This document shows, piece after piece, positions 9,772 to 20,140 of a stretch of 64,000 nt of DNA. A program made the translations under genes and the position numbers. Within the stretch, counting starts at the first letter, position 1; each line of letters begins with the position of its first letter. The stretch is from Rhodococcus opacus B4. Lineage in GTDB: Bacteria; Actinomycetota; Actinomycetes; Mycobacteriales; Mycobacteriaceae. Where the stretch lies: the NCBI RefSeq assembly GCF_000010805.1, contig NC_012522.1:3844001-3908000 (forward strand). The letters run 5' to 3'. The notes below the pieces were generated by a model that saw only the letters and a list, made by a program, of their open reading frames with translations, searched no databases and had not been told where the DNA came from.

Positions 9772-9999
9772 ATGTCCGACATTCACGACGCCGTGCCGAT
9801 CCGCGACGAATCCATCCGTCTCGGCCAATTCCTGAAGCTCGCCAACCTCATCGAGTCGGGGGCCGAGGCGAAGGAAGTGATCGCCGACGGGCTCGTGTCG
9901 GTGAACGGTGAGGTCGAGGTGCGGCGGGGCCGGCAGTTGCGGGACGGGGATGTCGTGGAGATCGGTGGGATGACGGCGCGGGTGAGTTCTCAGTCCTGA
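9772..9999 (+). CDS. S4-domain RNA-binding protein
   Basis: A 75-residue protein consisting almost entirely of an S4 fold: IRLGQFLKLANLIESG, then GLVSVNGEVEVRRGRQL and DGDVVEIGG. It resembles YaaA/YbcJ-type small S4 proteins, which bind structured RNA. Start ATG 9772 follows GAGGGAAGATAGAGG. It is transcribed divergently from lysX, and its 3' end overlaps the convergent dipeptidase gene by 10 bases. Confidence 0.8.
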   Translation: MSDIHDAVPIRDESIRLGQFLKLANLIESGAEAKEVIADGLVSVNGEVEVRRGRQLRDGDVVEIGGMTARVSSQS

Positions 10000-11336
10000 C
10001 CGGCGAACCGCCGCAGGAAGAGTGCCTCGGCGACGGCGAGGTTCTCGATTTCGCCGGGATCCACACTCTCGTTGGGGGCATGGATGAGGCAGCGCGGTTC
10101 CTCCACTCCGATCAGGGCGATCTCCGCTGTCGGGATCACGGCGGAGAAGACGTTGCACAGGGGGATGGAGCCGCCCTGCCCGGCGGTTCCGAGTTGCTTC
10201 CCGAACGCTTCCTCCATTGCCGCGGCGAGGGCGGCGTACCCGGGACCGTCCGTGGTCGCGCGGAACGGGGAGCCCACCGCTTCGCGTTCGACCGTCACCC
10301 GCGCATTCCACGGTGCGGCGTTCTCGAGGTGCGCGGCGAGCGCGTCCTGCGCCTTCTGGGGGTCCATGCCGGGTGGTACCCGCAGGTTGAGGCGGGCCGA
10401 TGCGCGGGGCTGGATGGCGGCGGCCGACCCGACGACGGGCGGGCAGTCGATGCCGAGGATCGTCAGCGCCGGACGCGCCCACACGGCGTCGGCCACCGAA
10501 CTCGACCCGGCGAGACGCACCCCGTCGAGCACCCCGGCGTCGGTGCGGAACTGGGCCTCGGGGTAGTCGACACCCGTCCACGTCTGGTCCGATTCGAGGC
10601 CGTCGACGACGGTGTTGCCGTCCCGGTCACGCAGGGTGGCAAGCATCTGGACGAGCGCGGCGAGCGCGTCGGGGGCCGGCCCGCCGAACATGCCCGAATG
10701 CACTTCCCCGGCCAGGGTCTCGACGTGGACCACGACGTTCGCGATGCCGCGCAGCGTGGTGGTGACGGTGGGGCTCCCGACGGCGGCGTTTCCGGTGTCG
10801 ACGACGAGGATCATGTCGGCGTCGAACAGTTCGGGCCTGGCCTCGACGAGATTCTCGAGCCCGCCGGTGCCCATCTCCTCGGATCCTTCGGCGACGATTC
10901 GGATGCCGACCGGGAACGGGGCGCCGAGGGCCCGCAACGCCAGCAGGTGCATCACGATGTTGCCCTTGCAGTCGGCCGCGCCGCGCCCGTACCAGCGCCC
11001 GTCCCGCTCGGTGAGCGTGAAGGGGTCGGTGTGCCAGAGCTTCTCGTCGCCGGGCGGCTGAACGTCGTAATGGCAGTACAGCAGCACGGTCGGCGCGCCG
11101 TCCGGCCCGGGCTGATGCCCGACGACGGCGTGTGAACCGTCGGACGTCTCGATCAGTTCGACGTGTCCGATCCCGGCCCCGACGAACGCGTCCTCGACCC
11201 ACTCGGCGGCGCGAAGGCACTCCTCCGGTGGGAACTGCCGCGGATCGGCCACCGACCGCATGGCGACCAGTTCGGCGAGTTCGTCACGCGCCGTGGGCAT
11301 CAGCGCGGCTACCTTGGAACGGATGTCGTCGGACAT
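9990..11336 (-). CDS. M20 family dipeptidase / metallopeptidase
   Basis: A 448-residue zinc peptidase of the ArgE/DapE/CNDP type. Metal and active-site motifs are visible: LLYCHYDVQPPG (His-x-Asp), GRGAADCKGN (metal Asp), EGSEEMGTGG (catalytic Glu pair) and a C-terminal LIHAPNESV histidine. The central dimerisation domain includes VHSGMFGGPAPDAL. Length is normal. It probably hydrolyses dipeptides or N-acyl amino acids in the cytoplasm. A small membrane protein and an amino-acid permease lie upstream on the same strand after 21 bases, so uptake plus hydrolysis of amino-acid derivatives is plausible. Confidence 0.88.
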   Translation of the reverse strand: MSDDIRSKVAALMPTARDELAELVAMRSVADPRQFPPEECLRAAEWVEDAFVGAGIGHVELIETSDGSHAVVGHQPGPDGAPTVLLYCHYDVQPPGDEKLWHTDPFTLTERDGRWYGRGAADCKGNIVMHLLALRALGAPFPVGIRIVAEGSEEMGTGGLENLVEARPELFDADMILVVDTGNAAVGSPTVTTTLRGIANVVVHVETLAGEVHSGMFGGPAPDALAALVQMLATLRDRDGNTVVDGLESDQTWTGVDYPEAQFRTDAGVLDGVRLAGSSSVADAVWARPALTILGIDCPPVVGSAAAIQPRASARLNLRVPPGMDPQKAQDALAAHLENAAPWNARVTVEREAVGSPFRATTDGPGYAALAAAMEEAFGKQLGTAGQGGSIPLCNVFSAVIPTAEIALIGVEEPRCLIHAPNESVDPGEIENLAVAEALFLRRFAGQD

Positions 11337-11357
11337 GGGCGCCTCCTCGGGGTTCCC

Positions 11358-11849
11358 CTAATTGTCTTCCACGAGTTTCAGATCGGCGACGGCGGATTCG
11401 AATTCCGCAGACTTCTCCGGGCAGTACACGGAGATCGCGAGTCGCTCACCCTCGATCAGGTTGCGGGTGGCGAGGATCGGACGCTGCCCGGGGCCTGCGG
11501 CCCCGCTCACCAGTTGCTGGTCCAGCACCCCGGTCTTCAATGCGCTGCCCGGGTCGGAGCACGCGGCCGCGCCGTCGGTCCCGAGCACGCGGGCGATCGC
11601 GTCGATGTCGACCGGTCCGAGACCGGCCTGCTCGAATTTCTCCGACAGTTCGGTGGCCTTGCTCACCGCTTCCGCGGTCTGCTCGTGCTGGTTGAATGCC
11701 ACGAGACCCCAGACGAGGAGCCCGACGAACGCGACGGCGAGCACGGAATACAGGATCCAGTGGGTGTTTTCGGGCCTCTTGTGCAGGTCGTCGACGGCGG
11801 CGGTGTTGACGGAATGATTGTCGGGGCCCATGCGACCGGTCGTGTTCAT
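11358..11849 (-). CDS. small single-pass membrane protein of unknown function
   Basis: A 163-residue protein with one membrane helix near residues 31-52 (ILYSVLAVAFVGLLVWGLVAF). The rest is an extracytoplasmic domain with two cysteines (AAACSDPGS, ISVYCPEK) that may pair. Its ATG overlaps the stop of the APC permease (TGATG at 11851-11847), so translation is coupled to the transporter. An accessory or sensing role for the transporter is inference. Confidence 0.65.
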   Translation of the reverse strand: MNTTGRMGPDNHSVNTAAVDDLHKRPENTHWILYSVLAVAFVGLLVWGLVAFNQHEQTAEAVSKATELSEKFEQAGLGPVDIDAIARVLGTDGAAACSDPGSALKTGVLDQQLVSGAAGPGQRPILATRNLIEGERLAISVYCPEKSAEFESAVADLKLVEDN

Positions 11850-13318
11850 CAGGCCTCCTCGGACAGCGGGTCGGCCGACAGGTCCTGTTTCCAGGACGGT
11901 TTGCGGAGCGCGAGGATCAGCAACGGGACGCCGAGTCCGACGATCCCGAAGCCGCCGCCGACGATGAGGACGTAGACGAAGACGCTGCCGCCGCCGAATT
12001 GGGAGGGCGGCACGAAGCCGATGCAGAAGGCGGCAAGGCTGGCGACGATGCCCACCCAGCACAGCACGAACAGTGCGGGTGCCCGGTAGCCGCGCGGATG
12101 GTCGGGCTGTTGCCTGCGCAGTCTCATCGCGGCGACGAACATCAGCACGTACACGACGAGATACACCTGCGTGGTGATGACGGAGAGGATCCAGTAGGCG
12201 CTGGACACCTCGGGGATGAACGCGTAGAGCAGGGCGATCAGGGTGGTGACCGCGCCCTGCGCGACCAGGATGTTCTGCTGGATCCCGTGTTTGTTGAGTC
12301 GCTGCAGGATCGGCGGCAGGAATCCGTCCTGCCGCCCGATCATGAGCAGTCCCTTGGACGGGCCGGCCAGCCAGGTGAGCATGCCGCCGAGGGAGGCGGC
12401 GATGAGCATGAGCGCCAGAACGGGAGTGGCCCAGCCGAACCCGAAGTAGGCGAAGAACGTGTCGAACGCCTGCATCACCCCGGCGGTGAGCGACAACTTC
12501 TCGGCGGGCACCACCCAGCTGATGGCGATGGCCGGAAGGATGAAGATGCCGAGGACCAGTCCCATGGCCACGAACATCGCGCGGGGGAATTCGCTCGCCA
12601 GCCGTCGCAGGCTCGACACGTGGACGGCGTTCATCTCCATGCCCGAGTAGGACAGGAAGTTGTTGACGATCAGTACGAGACTGGCGATGCCGGTCCACGC
12701 GGGCAGCAGGGCGCTGAACTCCATCGGCGCGGCCGAGGCGTTGCCCTGGCCGAGGAACACGATGCCCATGACGATGAGCAGCACGCCGGGAATCAGGGTG
12801 CCCAGCACCAGCCCGGCACTCGACAGTCCGGCGACGGCCTTCATTCCCCGTGAGGACACGAGGACACCGGTCCAGAACAGGGTGACGATGATGATCGCCG
12901 TGTACAGGCCGTTGGCGGCGAGGGCCGGATTGATCACGTACGCAAAGGTGCTCGCGACATAGGCGAGGAGTGTCGGGTAGTAGAAGATCGTCATCGCGAA
13001 CTGGCACCAGACGGCCAGAAAGCCCATCTTCGCCGAGATGCCTTCGCCCACCCAGCGGTACACGCCGCCGGACCATCCGGAGGCGAGTTCCGCGGACACC
13101 AGGGATGTCGGGAGCAGGAACACGATCGCAGGCACTACGTACAGGAAGACGCAGGCCAGCCCGTACACGGCCATCGAGGGCGCCGACCGCAGGCTGGCCA
13201 CCGAACTGGTGGTCATCATCGCCAGCGCGATCCACGTGATGTACTGCTGCCGGGGCGCGGCTCTCACCGAACGGGGCGCGTCTTCCCGGTTGATCTCTCC
13301 GGCGGCGTCAACACTCAT
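11849..13318 (-). CDS. APC superfamily amino acid permease
   Basis: A 489-residue transporter with about 12-14 hydrophobic segments, starting with ITWIALAMMTTSSVASLRS. It has the APC features GGVYRWVGEGI and SYSGMEMNAVHV. The overall layout is closest to glutamate:GABA antiporter or Asp/Glu symporter types (YjeM/GadC-like). ATG 13318 is preferred because GGAGGG lies just upstream; a longer frame reaches 13411. It forms a unit with the overlapping small membrane protein and the dipeptidase. Substrate specificity cannot be read from sequence. Confidence 0.82.
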   Translation of the reverse strand: MSVDAAGEINREDAPRSVRAAPRQQYITWIALAMMTTSSVASLRSAPSMAVYGLACVFLYVVPAIVFLLPTSLVSAELASGWSGGVYRWVGEGISAKMGFLAVWCQFAMTIFYYPTLLAYVASTFAYVINPALAANGLYTAIIIVTLFWTGVLVSSRGMKAVAGLSSAGLVLGTLIPGVLLIVMGIVFLGQGNASAAPMEFSALLPAWTGIASLVLIVNNFLSYSGMEMNAVHVSSLRRLASEFPRAMFVAMGLVLGIFILPAIAISWVVPAEKLSLTAGVMQAFDTFFAYFGFGWATPVLALMLIAASLGGMLTWLAGPSKGLLMIGRQDGFLPPILQRLNKHGIQQNILVAQGAVTTLIALLYAFIPEVSSAYWILSVITTQVYLVVYVLMFVAAMRLRRQQPDHPRGYRAPALFVLCWVGIVASLAAFCIGFVPPSQFGGGSVFVYVLIVGGGFGIVGLGVPLLILALRKPSWKQDLSADPLSEEA

Positions 13319-13396
13319 CGAGTCCACCCTCCGTAGGAGCGGGTCGCGAACGACCGCTGGCTTCCTCCGGATTATTGCGGTAGCATTCCGGGCCGC

Positions 13397-13432
13397 GCGG
13401 CGGTTCGGCACCGATAGATACCGAACCGCCGC
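13397..13432 (-). terminator. stem-loop downstream of rraA-like gene
   Basis: A perfect 12-bp GC-rich stem (GCGGCGGTTCGG with its complement) and a 12-base loop lie 28 bases past the stop of the RraA-like gene. They sit before the APC permease start, so this probably terminates the RraA transcript. There is no long T tract, which is common in actinobacteria. Confidence 0.6.
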
Positions 13433-13459
13433 TCGGTCCGAGTCGTCACTTTGCGAGGA

Positions 13460-13930
13460 TCAGCGGACGACGACGCCGTCCTGATCGCTGTAGACGGTCT
13501 CGCCGGGGTTGAACGTGACGCCGCCGATCGTGATCGGGACGTTCTTCTCACCGGAGCCGGTCTGCGTGCTCTTGCGGGGGTTGGTTCCGAGTGCCTTGAC
13601 GCCGATGTCGAGCGTCGCGAGGATCGCCGAGTCGCGGACCGCGCCGTTGACGATGACGCCGGCCCAGCCGTTGTCGACGCCGCGACCGGCGATGATGTCG
13701 CCGACCAGGGCGGTGTGGATGCTGGCGTCACCGTCGACCACCAGGACGCCGCCGTTGCCGGGCTCACCGAGGGTCTGCTTGACCAGCAGGTTGTCCTGGA
13801 AGCACTTGATCGTGGTGATGGGGCCGGAGAACACTTTACGGCCGCCGAACTGGGTGAACTGCGTGTCGCAGCTCCGGATCTCGGGTCCGATCTCGTCTGC
13901 CAGGTCGGCGGTTGCCACGGGTTCAGTCAT
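13460..13930 (-). CDS. rraA: RraA-like protein (regulator of RNase E activity A / HMG aldolase family)
   Basis: A 156-residue protein, the usual length for RraA. Motifs: [18 protein letters not shown] near the N-terminus, GDIIAGRG and [11 protein letters not shown] with the G-x3-R-D signature. RraA of Escherichia coli binds RNase E; relatives cleave 4-hydroxy-4-methyl-2-oxoglutarate or oxaloacetate using the same R-D residues with a divalent metal. Which activity applies here cannot be told. It is monocistronic with a strong downstream stem-loop. Confidence 0.85.
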   Translation of the reverse strand: MTEPVATADLADEIGPEIRSCDTQFTQFGGRKVFSGPITTIKCFQDNLLVKQTLGEPGNGGVLVVDGDASIHTALVGDIIAGRGVDNGWAGVIVNGAVRDSAILATLDIGVKALGTNPRKSTQTGSGEKNVPITIGGVTFNPGETVYSDQDGVVVR

Positions 13931-13971
13931 ACGCGCCAGGATAGAGGGCGGGCGCTGGGAGAATGCGACCC

Positions 13972-14817
13972 ATGACCATTGCAGTGACCGGAGCGACGGG
14001 GTCGATCGGCGGGAAGGTGCTCGAGCGGCTCGGCGGCGGCGCCGGGGTGCGGCTGATCGGGCGCAACGCGCAGCGGCTCGAGCCGCTGGCCGAGCACTTC
14101 GACTCCGGGTTCGCCGTGGCCACGTACGCCGACGGTCCGGCGATGACCGCCGCGCTGGACGGCGTCCGGTTGCTGTTCCTCGTCTCCGGTCACGAGAGCG
14201 CGACCCGACGCGACGAGCACCGAACGGTGGTGGACGCCGCGCGTGCCGCCGGAGTGGAGCGGATCGTCTACCTGTCGTTTCTCGGCGCGGCGCCGGAGTG
14301 CACGTTCACGTTCGGACGCGACCACTACTTCACGGAGCAGCACATCCGGGAGAGCGGGCTGAAGTACACGTTTCTGCAGGACAGCTGGTATCAGTCGATG
14401 ATTCCGCTGATGGCCGACGAGCAGGGCGTCATCCGCGGACCGGCCGGCGACGGCCGGGTGAGCGCGGTGGCGCCCGACGACGTCGCCGATGGCGTGACGG
14501 CGGTCCTGACCACGGGTAACGGCGACCACGACGGCGTCACCTACCGGCTGACCGGCCCGGAGGCGTTCACTCTCACCGAGGCGGCGGACACGATCACGAG
14601 GGTGACCGGACGTTCGGTGCGTTTCGAGAACGAGACCCTGGACGAGGCGTACGCCTCCCGGGCTCACTACGGGGCGCCGGAATTCGAGGTCGCAGGGTGG
14701 GTGACCTCGTACGCAGCGATCGCGGCCGGCGAGTTGGCGGTGGTGACGGGCGACGTCGAGGCGCTCACCGGGCGCCCGCCGCGGACCTTCGCCGAGTACC
14801 TTTACAGCTACACTTGA
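13972..14817 (+). CDS. NAD(P)-binding NmrA-like family oxidoreductase
   Basis: A 281-residue atypical short-chain dehydrogenase/NmrA-type protein with N-terminal nucleotide motif [15 protein letters not shown]. Other features are [34 protein letters not shown] in the region that holds Tyr-Lys in true SDRs, and a C-terminal [11 protein letters not shown] segment. Related proteins include NAD(P)H:quinone oxidoreductases and redox sensors; no specific substrate can be given. Start ATG 13972 is chosen over 13963 because it begins exactly at the Rossmann strand ([10 protein letters not shown]). Confidence 0.75.
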   Translation: MTIAVTGATGSIGGKVLERLGGGAGVRLIGRNAQRLEPLAEHFDSGFAVATYADGPAMTAALDGVRLLFLVSGHESATRRDEHRTVVDAARAAGVERIVYLSFLGAAPECTFTFGRDHYFTEQHIRESGLKYTFLQDSWYQSMIPLMADEQGVIRGPAGDGRVSAVAPDDVADGVTAVLTTGNGDHDGVTYRLTGPEAFTLTEAADTITRVTGRSVRFENETLDEAYASRAHYGAPEFEVAGWVTSYAAIAAGELAVVTGDVEALTGRPPRTFAEYLYSYT

Positions 14818-14853
14818 CCCGTCCTGGAATAGCGAGCGGTAGATAGGTCTTTG

Positions 14854-15534
14854 ATGGTCAGCTCATCCAAGGGTGCGACGCCGCCCATCGAGGTCGGCAA
14901 TGCCGCAGACTGGCGCCGCCTCGAACCCACGAAGTTGACGCCGATCCTCAGCGCCTCCCTCGACGCGTTCTACGAACACGGCTTCCACGGCACCTCGGTG
15001 CGCGACATCGCCCGCCGAGTCGGTGTCACGGTACCCGCTCTCTACTACCACCACGAGAACAAGGAGGCCGTTCTCCTCGCGCTTCTCGAACTCTCCACCA
15101 GCGACGTCCTCGAGCGGGCCCACGCCGCCAGCGCCGACGGCGGCGACGATCCGGTGCAGCGACTCGCCAACGTGATCGAGGCGATCGTGCTGCGGATGAC
15201 CATGCGGTCCCGCCTGGCGGCGCTCGAGAGCGAGGTCCGCTACCTGAGCCCGGAGAACCGGCAGCGTTACCGCACCGTCCGCAAGGGCGTGGAGGAACTG
15301 GTCCTCGAGATCGTCCGGGAAGGCAAGAAGCGGGAACTGTTCGACGTGGCGGATGCCGCCGAGACCACGCGGGCGCTTCTCGGTATGTGCCAGTCGATTC
15401 CGCGCTGGTATCACGCCGAAGGCAAGCTGACCCCGGATGCCGTGGCCCGCAAGTACGTCGAGATCGCCATGAAGACGGTCGGCTCCACCGAGCTTCCCGT
15501 CAAGCCGAAGAAGAGGCGCACCGCCGACGTCTGA
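14854..15534 (+). CDS. TetR family regulator with KstR2-type ligand domain
   Basis: A 226-residue regulator. The N-terminal helix-turn-helix (residues about 30-75) reads FHGTSVRDIARRVGVTVPAL followed by YYHHENKEAVL. The C-terminal half (MRSRLAALESEVRYLSPENR, GMCQSIPRWYHAEGKLTP) resembles the KstR2/acyl-CoA-responsive class. Such proteins repress lipid or steroid degradation genes and respond to CoA thioesters. Its own target is not evident here; the upstream NmrA-like gene is 36 bases away on the same strand. The basic tail KPKKRR is unusual. Confidence 0.8.
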   Translation: MVSSSKGATPPIEVGNAADWRRLEPTKLTPILSASLDAFYEHGFHGTSVRDIARRVGVTVPALYYHHENKEAVLLALLELSTSDVLERAHAASADGGDDPVQRLANVIEAIVLRMTMRSRLAALESEVRYLSPENRQRYRTVRKGVEELVLEIVREGKKRELFDVADAAETTRALLGMCQSIPRWYHAEGKLTPDAVARKYVEIAMKTVGSTELPVKPKKRRTADV

Positions 15535-15555
15535 CCGGCGATGCGCCCCGGGGCG

Positions 15556-15957
15556 TCAGCTCCCCAGTCCCAGCCCGGATCCGACGACGTCGAATTCCGT
15601 CGTCGTCTCGGTGGGCTCGCCGTTCGGCGGGGCGAACGTGAACACGGCGGTGTAGCGGCCGGCCTCGTGGGTCCGGATCGCGGCCGTCCCGGCCCCCAAC
15701 GTGAGGGGGATCGTCCGCGCGGTCACGTCGCCGGAGGGGTCGGTGAGTTCCAGCTCGACGGGGGTGGACCCGTCCGTGCCGGTCGGGGTGGGGGTGACCA
15801 GCGTCCCGAGCGTCACCAGATTGTTGGCGCGCACGGTGCCGATCGGCGGAATGACGGTGATCTGATAGGTGGTTGCCGCGGTTGCCGTGGGCGCCAGAGC
15901 AAGTGTGGCTGCTCCTGCCAGTGCGGCAATGGTCAGGGTCCCTCGCGAGAAGTTCAC
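15556..15957 (-). CDS. secreted protein of unknown function
   Basis: A 133-residue protein with a clear signal peptide (TIAALAGAATLALAPTATAA, cleavage near residue 28). The mature domain is beta-rich, Thr-rich and without cysteine (ELELTDPSGDVTARTIPLT, GRYTAVFTFAPPNGEPTE), resembling an Ig-like fold with a GRYTAVF strand. No catalytic motif is recognised. It converges on the TetR gene with only 21 bases between stops. Confidence 0.65.
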   Translation of the reverse strand: MNFSRGTLTIAALAGAATLALAPTATAATTYQITVIPPIGTVRANNLVTLGTLVTPTPTGTDGSTPVELELTDPSGDVTARTIPLTLGAGTAAIRTHEAGRYTAVFTFAPPNGEPTETTTEFDVVGSGLGLGS

Positions 15958-16073
15958 GCAATCCCTTCCTGTCGACGGTCGCTACGCGCAGCCACGTTAC
16001 GGCAGAACCCTGTGATACCCGCCCTCATTCGCCGTGTGTCCGAGAATAGTTCGAACACACGGCTTTACGTCGA

Positions 16074-16997
16074 TCAGGCGTCCAAAGCGGTTCGGGATGA
16101 GGTGTTTTCCGGCGCGACCGTACCGTTGGTGTGCTGCACGGGGCAGGTTCGGGGGAAGGTGCCCAGTTTCTCCACTTCGTACCCGTTCGGGTAGCTGCGA
16201 ATGTTGGGCAGGTCGCGGGCGAACTTGGGCACGGTGCGCACGGGATAGAACCGGACGAGCCGGGCGCGGGCCTTCAATGCGCCCCGCGACAGAGTCCGCG
16301 CGAGGCGGGACGGCCGCCGGTAGGCGAACGCGGTGAGAAGCGGATCGTCCATGAGCGCCCAGGAGAACCGCTTGATCAGGGCGGCGGGAGCGAGATTGTT
16401 CGGTGGGAACGTGCACAGGAGTTCGAGCGTGGAGTCGGCGACTGCGCGCCCGCCCGGGTCGAAGAGGAAGTTGTCCCGCTCGTAGTCGTCGAGGAACGTT
16501 TCGAACGCCTCGAAGGTCGAGGGAATCTCCTTGATGCCCATGTACTTGCCGAGCGCACGGTAGTAGTTGGTGGTACCGACGATCTCGTTGCGGGTGAGCT
16601 TCCGCCAGCCGAAGTCTTCGATCCAGCGCGCCGGGATCACCACGAACGTCGACAGCACGTACCGCATGTCGTCGTTGGAGATGTCGTAGGAACCGTGCAT
16701 CTGGTTCATCCGGCGGATGCCGGCGCGGCCGGGGTCGCTGGTGAGACCGTTTTCGAGGACCGCGTCGAGAATCAGGCCGGTGTCGTCGTAGCGTTTCTGC
16801 ACCCGTTCGGTGAATTCCCCCGTCTCGAACAGCAGCCTGCCGATGCTGGGCACGGCGTACGTCCGGAACAGCGCGAAGCTGAGGGCCTGGTTGATGTCCC
16901 ACGGAAACTCCTGCGTTGCGAGGATCCGGGCGATCTCTTCGTACTGCGTCTCGGGGTCGAGGCGGTCGGTCCGGCGACGGAGGTCGAAGCGTTTCAT
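16074..16997 (-). CDS. oxygenase MpaB family protein (DUF2236)
   Basis: A 307-residue protein matching the MpaB/latex-clearing-protein-like DUF2236 family: FETGEFTERVQKRYDDT, IRRMNQMHGSYDISNDDMRY (with the conserved His) and GWRKLTRNEIVGTTNYYRA. Family members are probably heme-dependent oxygenases or oxidases. ATG 16997 has an AGGAAGTGAA ribosome site. It is divergent from the IclR regulator at 17113, which makes control by that regulator plausible. Confidence 0.75.
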   Translation of the reverse strand: MKRFDLRRRTDRLDPETQYEEIARILATQEFPWDINQALSFALFRTYAVPSIGRLLFETGEFTERVQKRYDDTGLILDAVLENGLTSDPGRAGIRRMNQMHGSYDISNDDMRYVLSTFVVIPARWIEDFGWRKLTRNEIVGTTNYYRALGKYMGIKEIPSTFEAFETFLDDYERDNFLFDPGGRAVADSTLELLCTFPPNNLAPAALIKRFSWALMDDPLLTAFAYRRPSRLARTLSRGALKARARLVRFYPVRTVPKFARDLPNIRSYPNGYEVEKLGTFPRTCPVQHTNGTVAPENTSSRTALDA

Positions 16998-17112
16998 GAG
17001 GTTCACTTCCTGCAGCGGCTGTGACAGATGGCCAGGCAATTTAGCGATCGTTCAGATGGCTCGACTGTATCCCCTGTCACAATGCGACGCCAGAGTGGCA
17101 TTATGCAAACAC
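16998..17112. promoter_or_regulatory. divergent promoter region between MpaB-like and IclR genes
   Basis: This 115-base intergenic region serves both divergent genes. It holds an inverted pair AATGC (17081-17085) and GCATT (17098-17102) with a 12-base spacer just before the IclR start, a possible autoregulatory operator. No close -10/-35 pair is obvious. Confidence 0.3.
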
Positions 17113-18018
17113 ATGGCACGAAATTCCCCGCAGACCGAACGCATCGTGATGCTGACGGAACTCCTCGCAGACGAGCCGGAGACGCCTCGGAGCCTCGCGG
17201 ACATCGCCCGGCACCTCGGCGTCGCGAAGGCCACCTGCTATCCGATGGTCGTCGCGCTGACCGAGGCAGGCTGGCTCATCCGGCACCCCACCCGCAAGAC
17301 ATACCGCCTCGGTCCCGCGCTGATCCCGGTGGGGCGTGCCGCCGAGACGGCCACGGACGTCGTCGACCTCGCGCGGTCGGTGATGCACGAACTGGCCGAC
17401 GCGTCCGACCTGGCCTCCATCGCGTTCGTGCAATCGGGAGACGACGTGGTGGTGGCGGAGGTGGTGCAGCCGGTCGGCGGGCGCCGGGGAACCCTCGGGT
17501 TGCGCCTCGGCGACAAGGTGCTGCTGGCGCCGCCGATCGGCTCGGGGATCGCGGCCTGGTATCCACGGGAGCAGCGCGAGGAGTGGTATGCCCGCGGCGC
17601 GGAGGATCTGGGTGTGGGGGTGGACGATCTGCGGGCGGCGTACGAGCCGGCTCTCGCGCTCGTCCGGGAACGCGGATATGCGGTGGAATCGATGCAGCAG
17701 CAGGAGCATTCGCTGGCCGGCGCCGTGTCGGAACTTCGCGGTCGCGGCGTGGGAGGGCACCGCTCGACCGTCGCGCTGCGAGAGGCGCGCAAACTGTTGT
17801 CGGCGGATGCGGTGGTCGGTGACATCGACCCGGAGGGCAGCTACCAGCCGCTGTCGATCAACGCGGCGGCCTTCGACCGCGACGGGGAACCGGCAGTCGT
17901 GCTGTGCGTCGCCGATGCGTCCCGGCCGATGTCGGGGGTGCGCACGGCGGAAATCGGTGAATTGGTCCGCGACGCCGCGGCCCGGGTGACGGCCGCCATG
18001 CACGGCCGCCACCCGTGA
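17113..18018 (+). CDS. IclR family transcriptional regulator
   Basis: A 301-residue regulator with an N-terminal winged helix (SLADIARHLGVAKATCYPMV, then LTEAGWLIRHPTRKTYRLG). The IclR effector domain follows (RSVMHELADASDLASIAF, LGDKVLLAPPIGSGIAAW and a C-terminal LSINAAAF). It is slightly longer than typical (about 260). The effector is unknown. It is divergent from the MpaB-like gene and convergent with the acyl-CoA carboxylase cluster; the strong stem-loop at its stop separates it from the latter. Confidence 0.85.
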   Translation: MARNSPQTERIVMLTELLADEPETPRSLADIARHLGVAKATCYPMVVALTEAGWLIRHPTRKTYRLGPALIPVGRAAETATDVVDLARSVMHELADASDLASIAFVQSGDDVVVAEVVQPVGGRRGTLGLRLGDKVLLAPPIGSGIAAWYPREQREEWYARGAEDLGVGVDDLRAAYEPALALVRERGYAVESMQQQEHSLAGAVSELRGRGVGGHRSTVALREARKLLSADAVVGDIDPEGSYQPLSINAAAFDRDGEPAVVLCVADASRPMSGVRTAEIGELVRDAAARVTAAMHGRHP

Positions 18019-18054
18019 GTACTTGTCAACCGTGGGCGGTTGACAAGTACTCAC
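18015..18054. terminator. perfect 17-bp stem-loop between convergent genes
   Basis: The sequence GTGAGTACTTGTCAACC at 18015-18031 is followed by a 6-base loop and its exact complement at 18038-18054. It overlaps the IclR stop codon and ends 5 bases from the accA3 stop at 18060, so it is placed to terminate both transcripts. The stem is only moderately GC-rich and has no T run, so a protein-bound operator-like role is also possible. Confidence 0.65.
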
Positions 18055-18059
18055 AAGCG

Positions 18060-19841
<1,782 letters not shown>

Positions 19842-19867
19842 CGAAATGTCTTCCCTTTTCTACAGTT

Positions 19868-20140
19868 TCAGTAGCCTGCGTTGACCAGGACGGCAGCGGC
19901 GGCCACTTGCCGACGCAGAATGAGGGCGGGGGTGCCCCACGAATCGTCATCGGACGCGGGCGTTTCCGCCGCGGAACCGGACGAGGCGATCGCAGCGAAC
20001 ACTGCGAGCACCGCGGCGATGTCCGTGTCGCTCGGGTTGCCCGAGAACGTCACGGCCGGCGCCGCCGGCGGCTCTTCGGCGATGCCGGAGCCCAGCGCGA
20101 TCTCGTCGAGCACCTCGTCGACGACCAACTCCGCGGTCAC
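19868..20140 (-). CDS. accE: acyl-CoA carboxylase epsilon subunit
   Basis: A 90-residue small acidic protein with the AccE pattern: [20 protein letters not shown], a low-complexity stretch, then a Trp ([14 protein letters not shown]) near the C-terminus. AccE bridges alpha and beta subunits in actinobacterial acyl-CoA carboxylases such as the AccA3-AccD5-AccE5 complex. Its ATG overlaps the beta-subunit stop (ATGA at 20140-20137), implying translational coupling. The gene order beta-epsilon-alpha supports the call, which would be weak from sequence alone. Confidence 0.85.
   Translation of the reverse strand: MTAELVVDEVLDEIALGSGIAEEPPAAPAVTFSGNPSDTDIAAVLAVFAAIASSGSAAETPASDDDSWGTPALILRRQVAAAAVLVNAGY

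Noticed and set aside
15535..15556. CGCCCC/GGGGCG palindrome as terminator between TetR and secreted protein genes
   Set aside because: The arms meet with no loop, so it cannot form a normal hairpin in RNA; kept out of the features.
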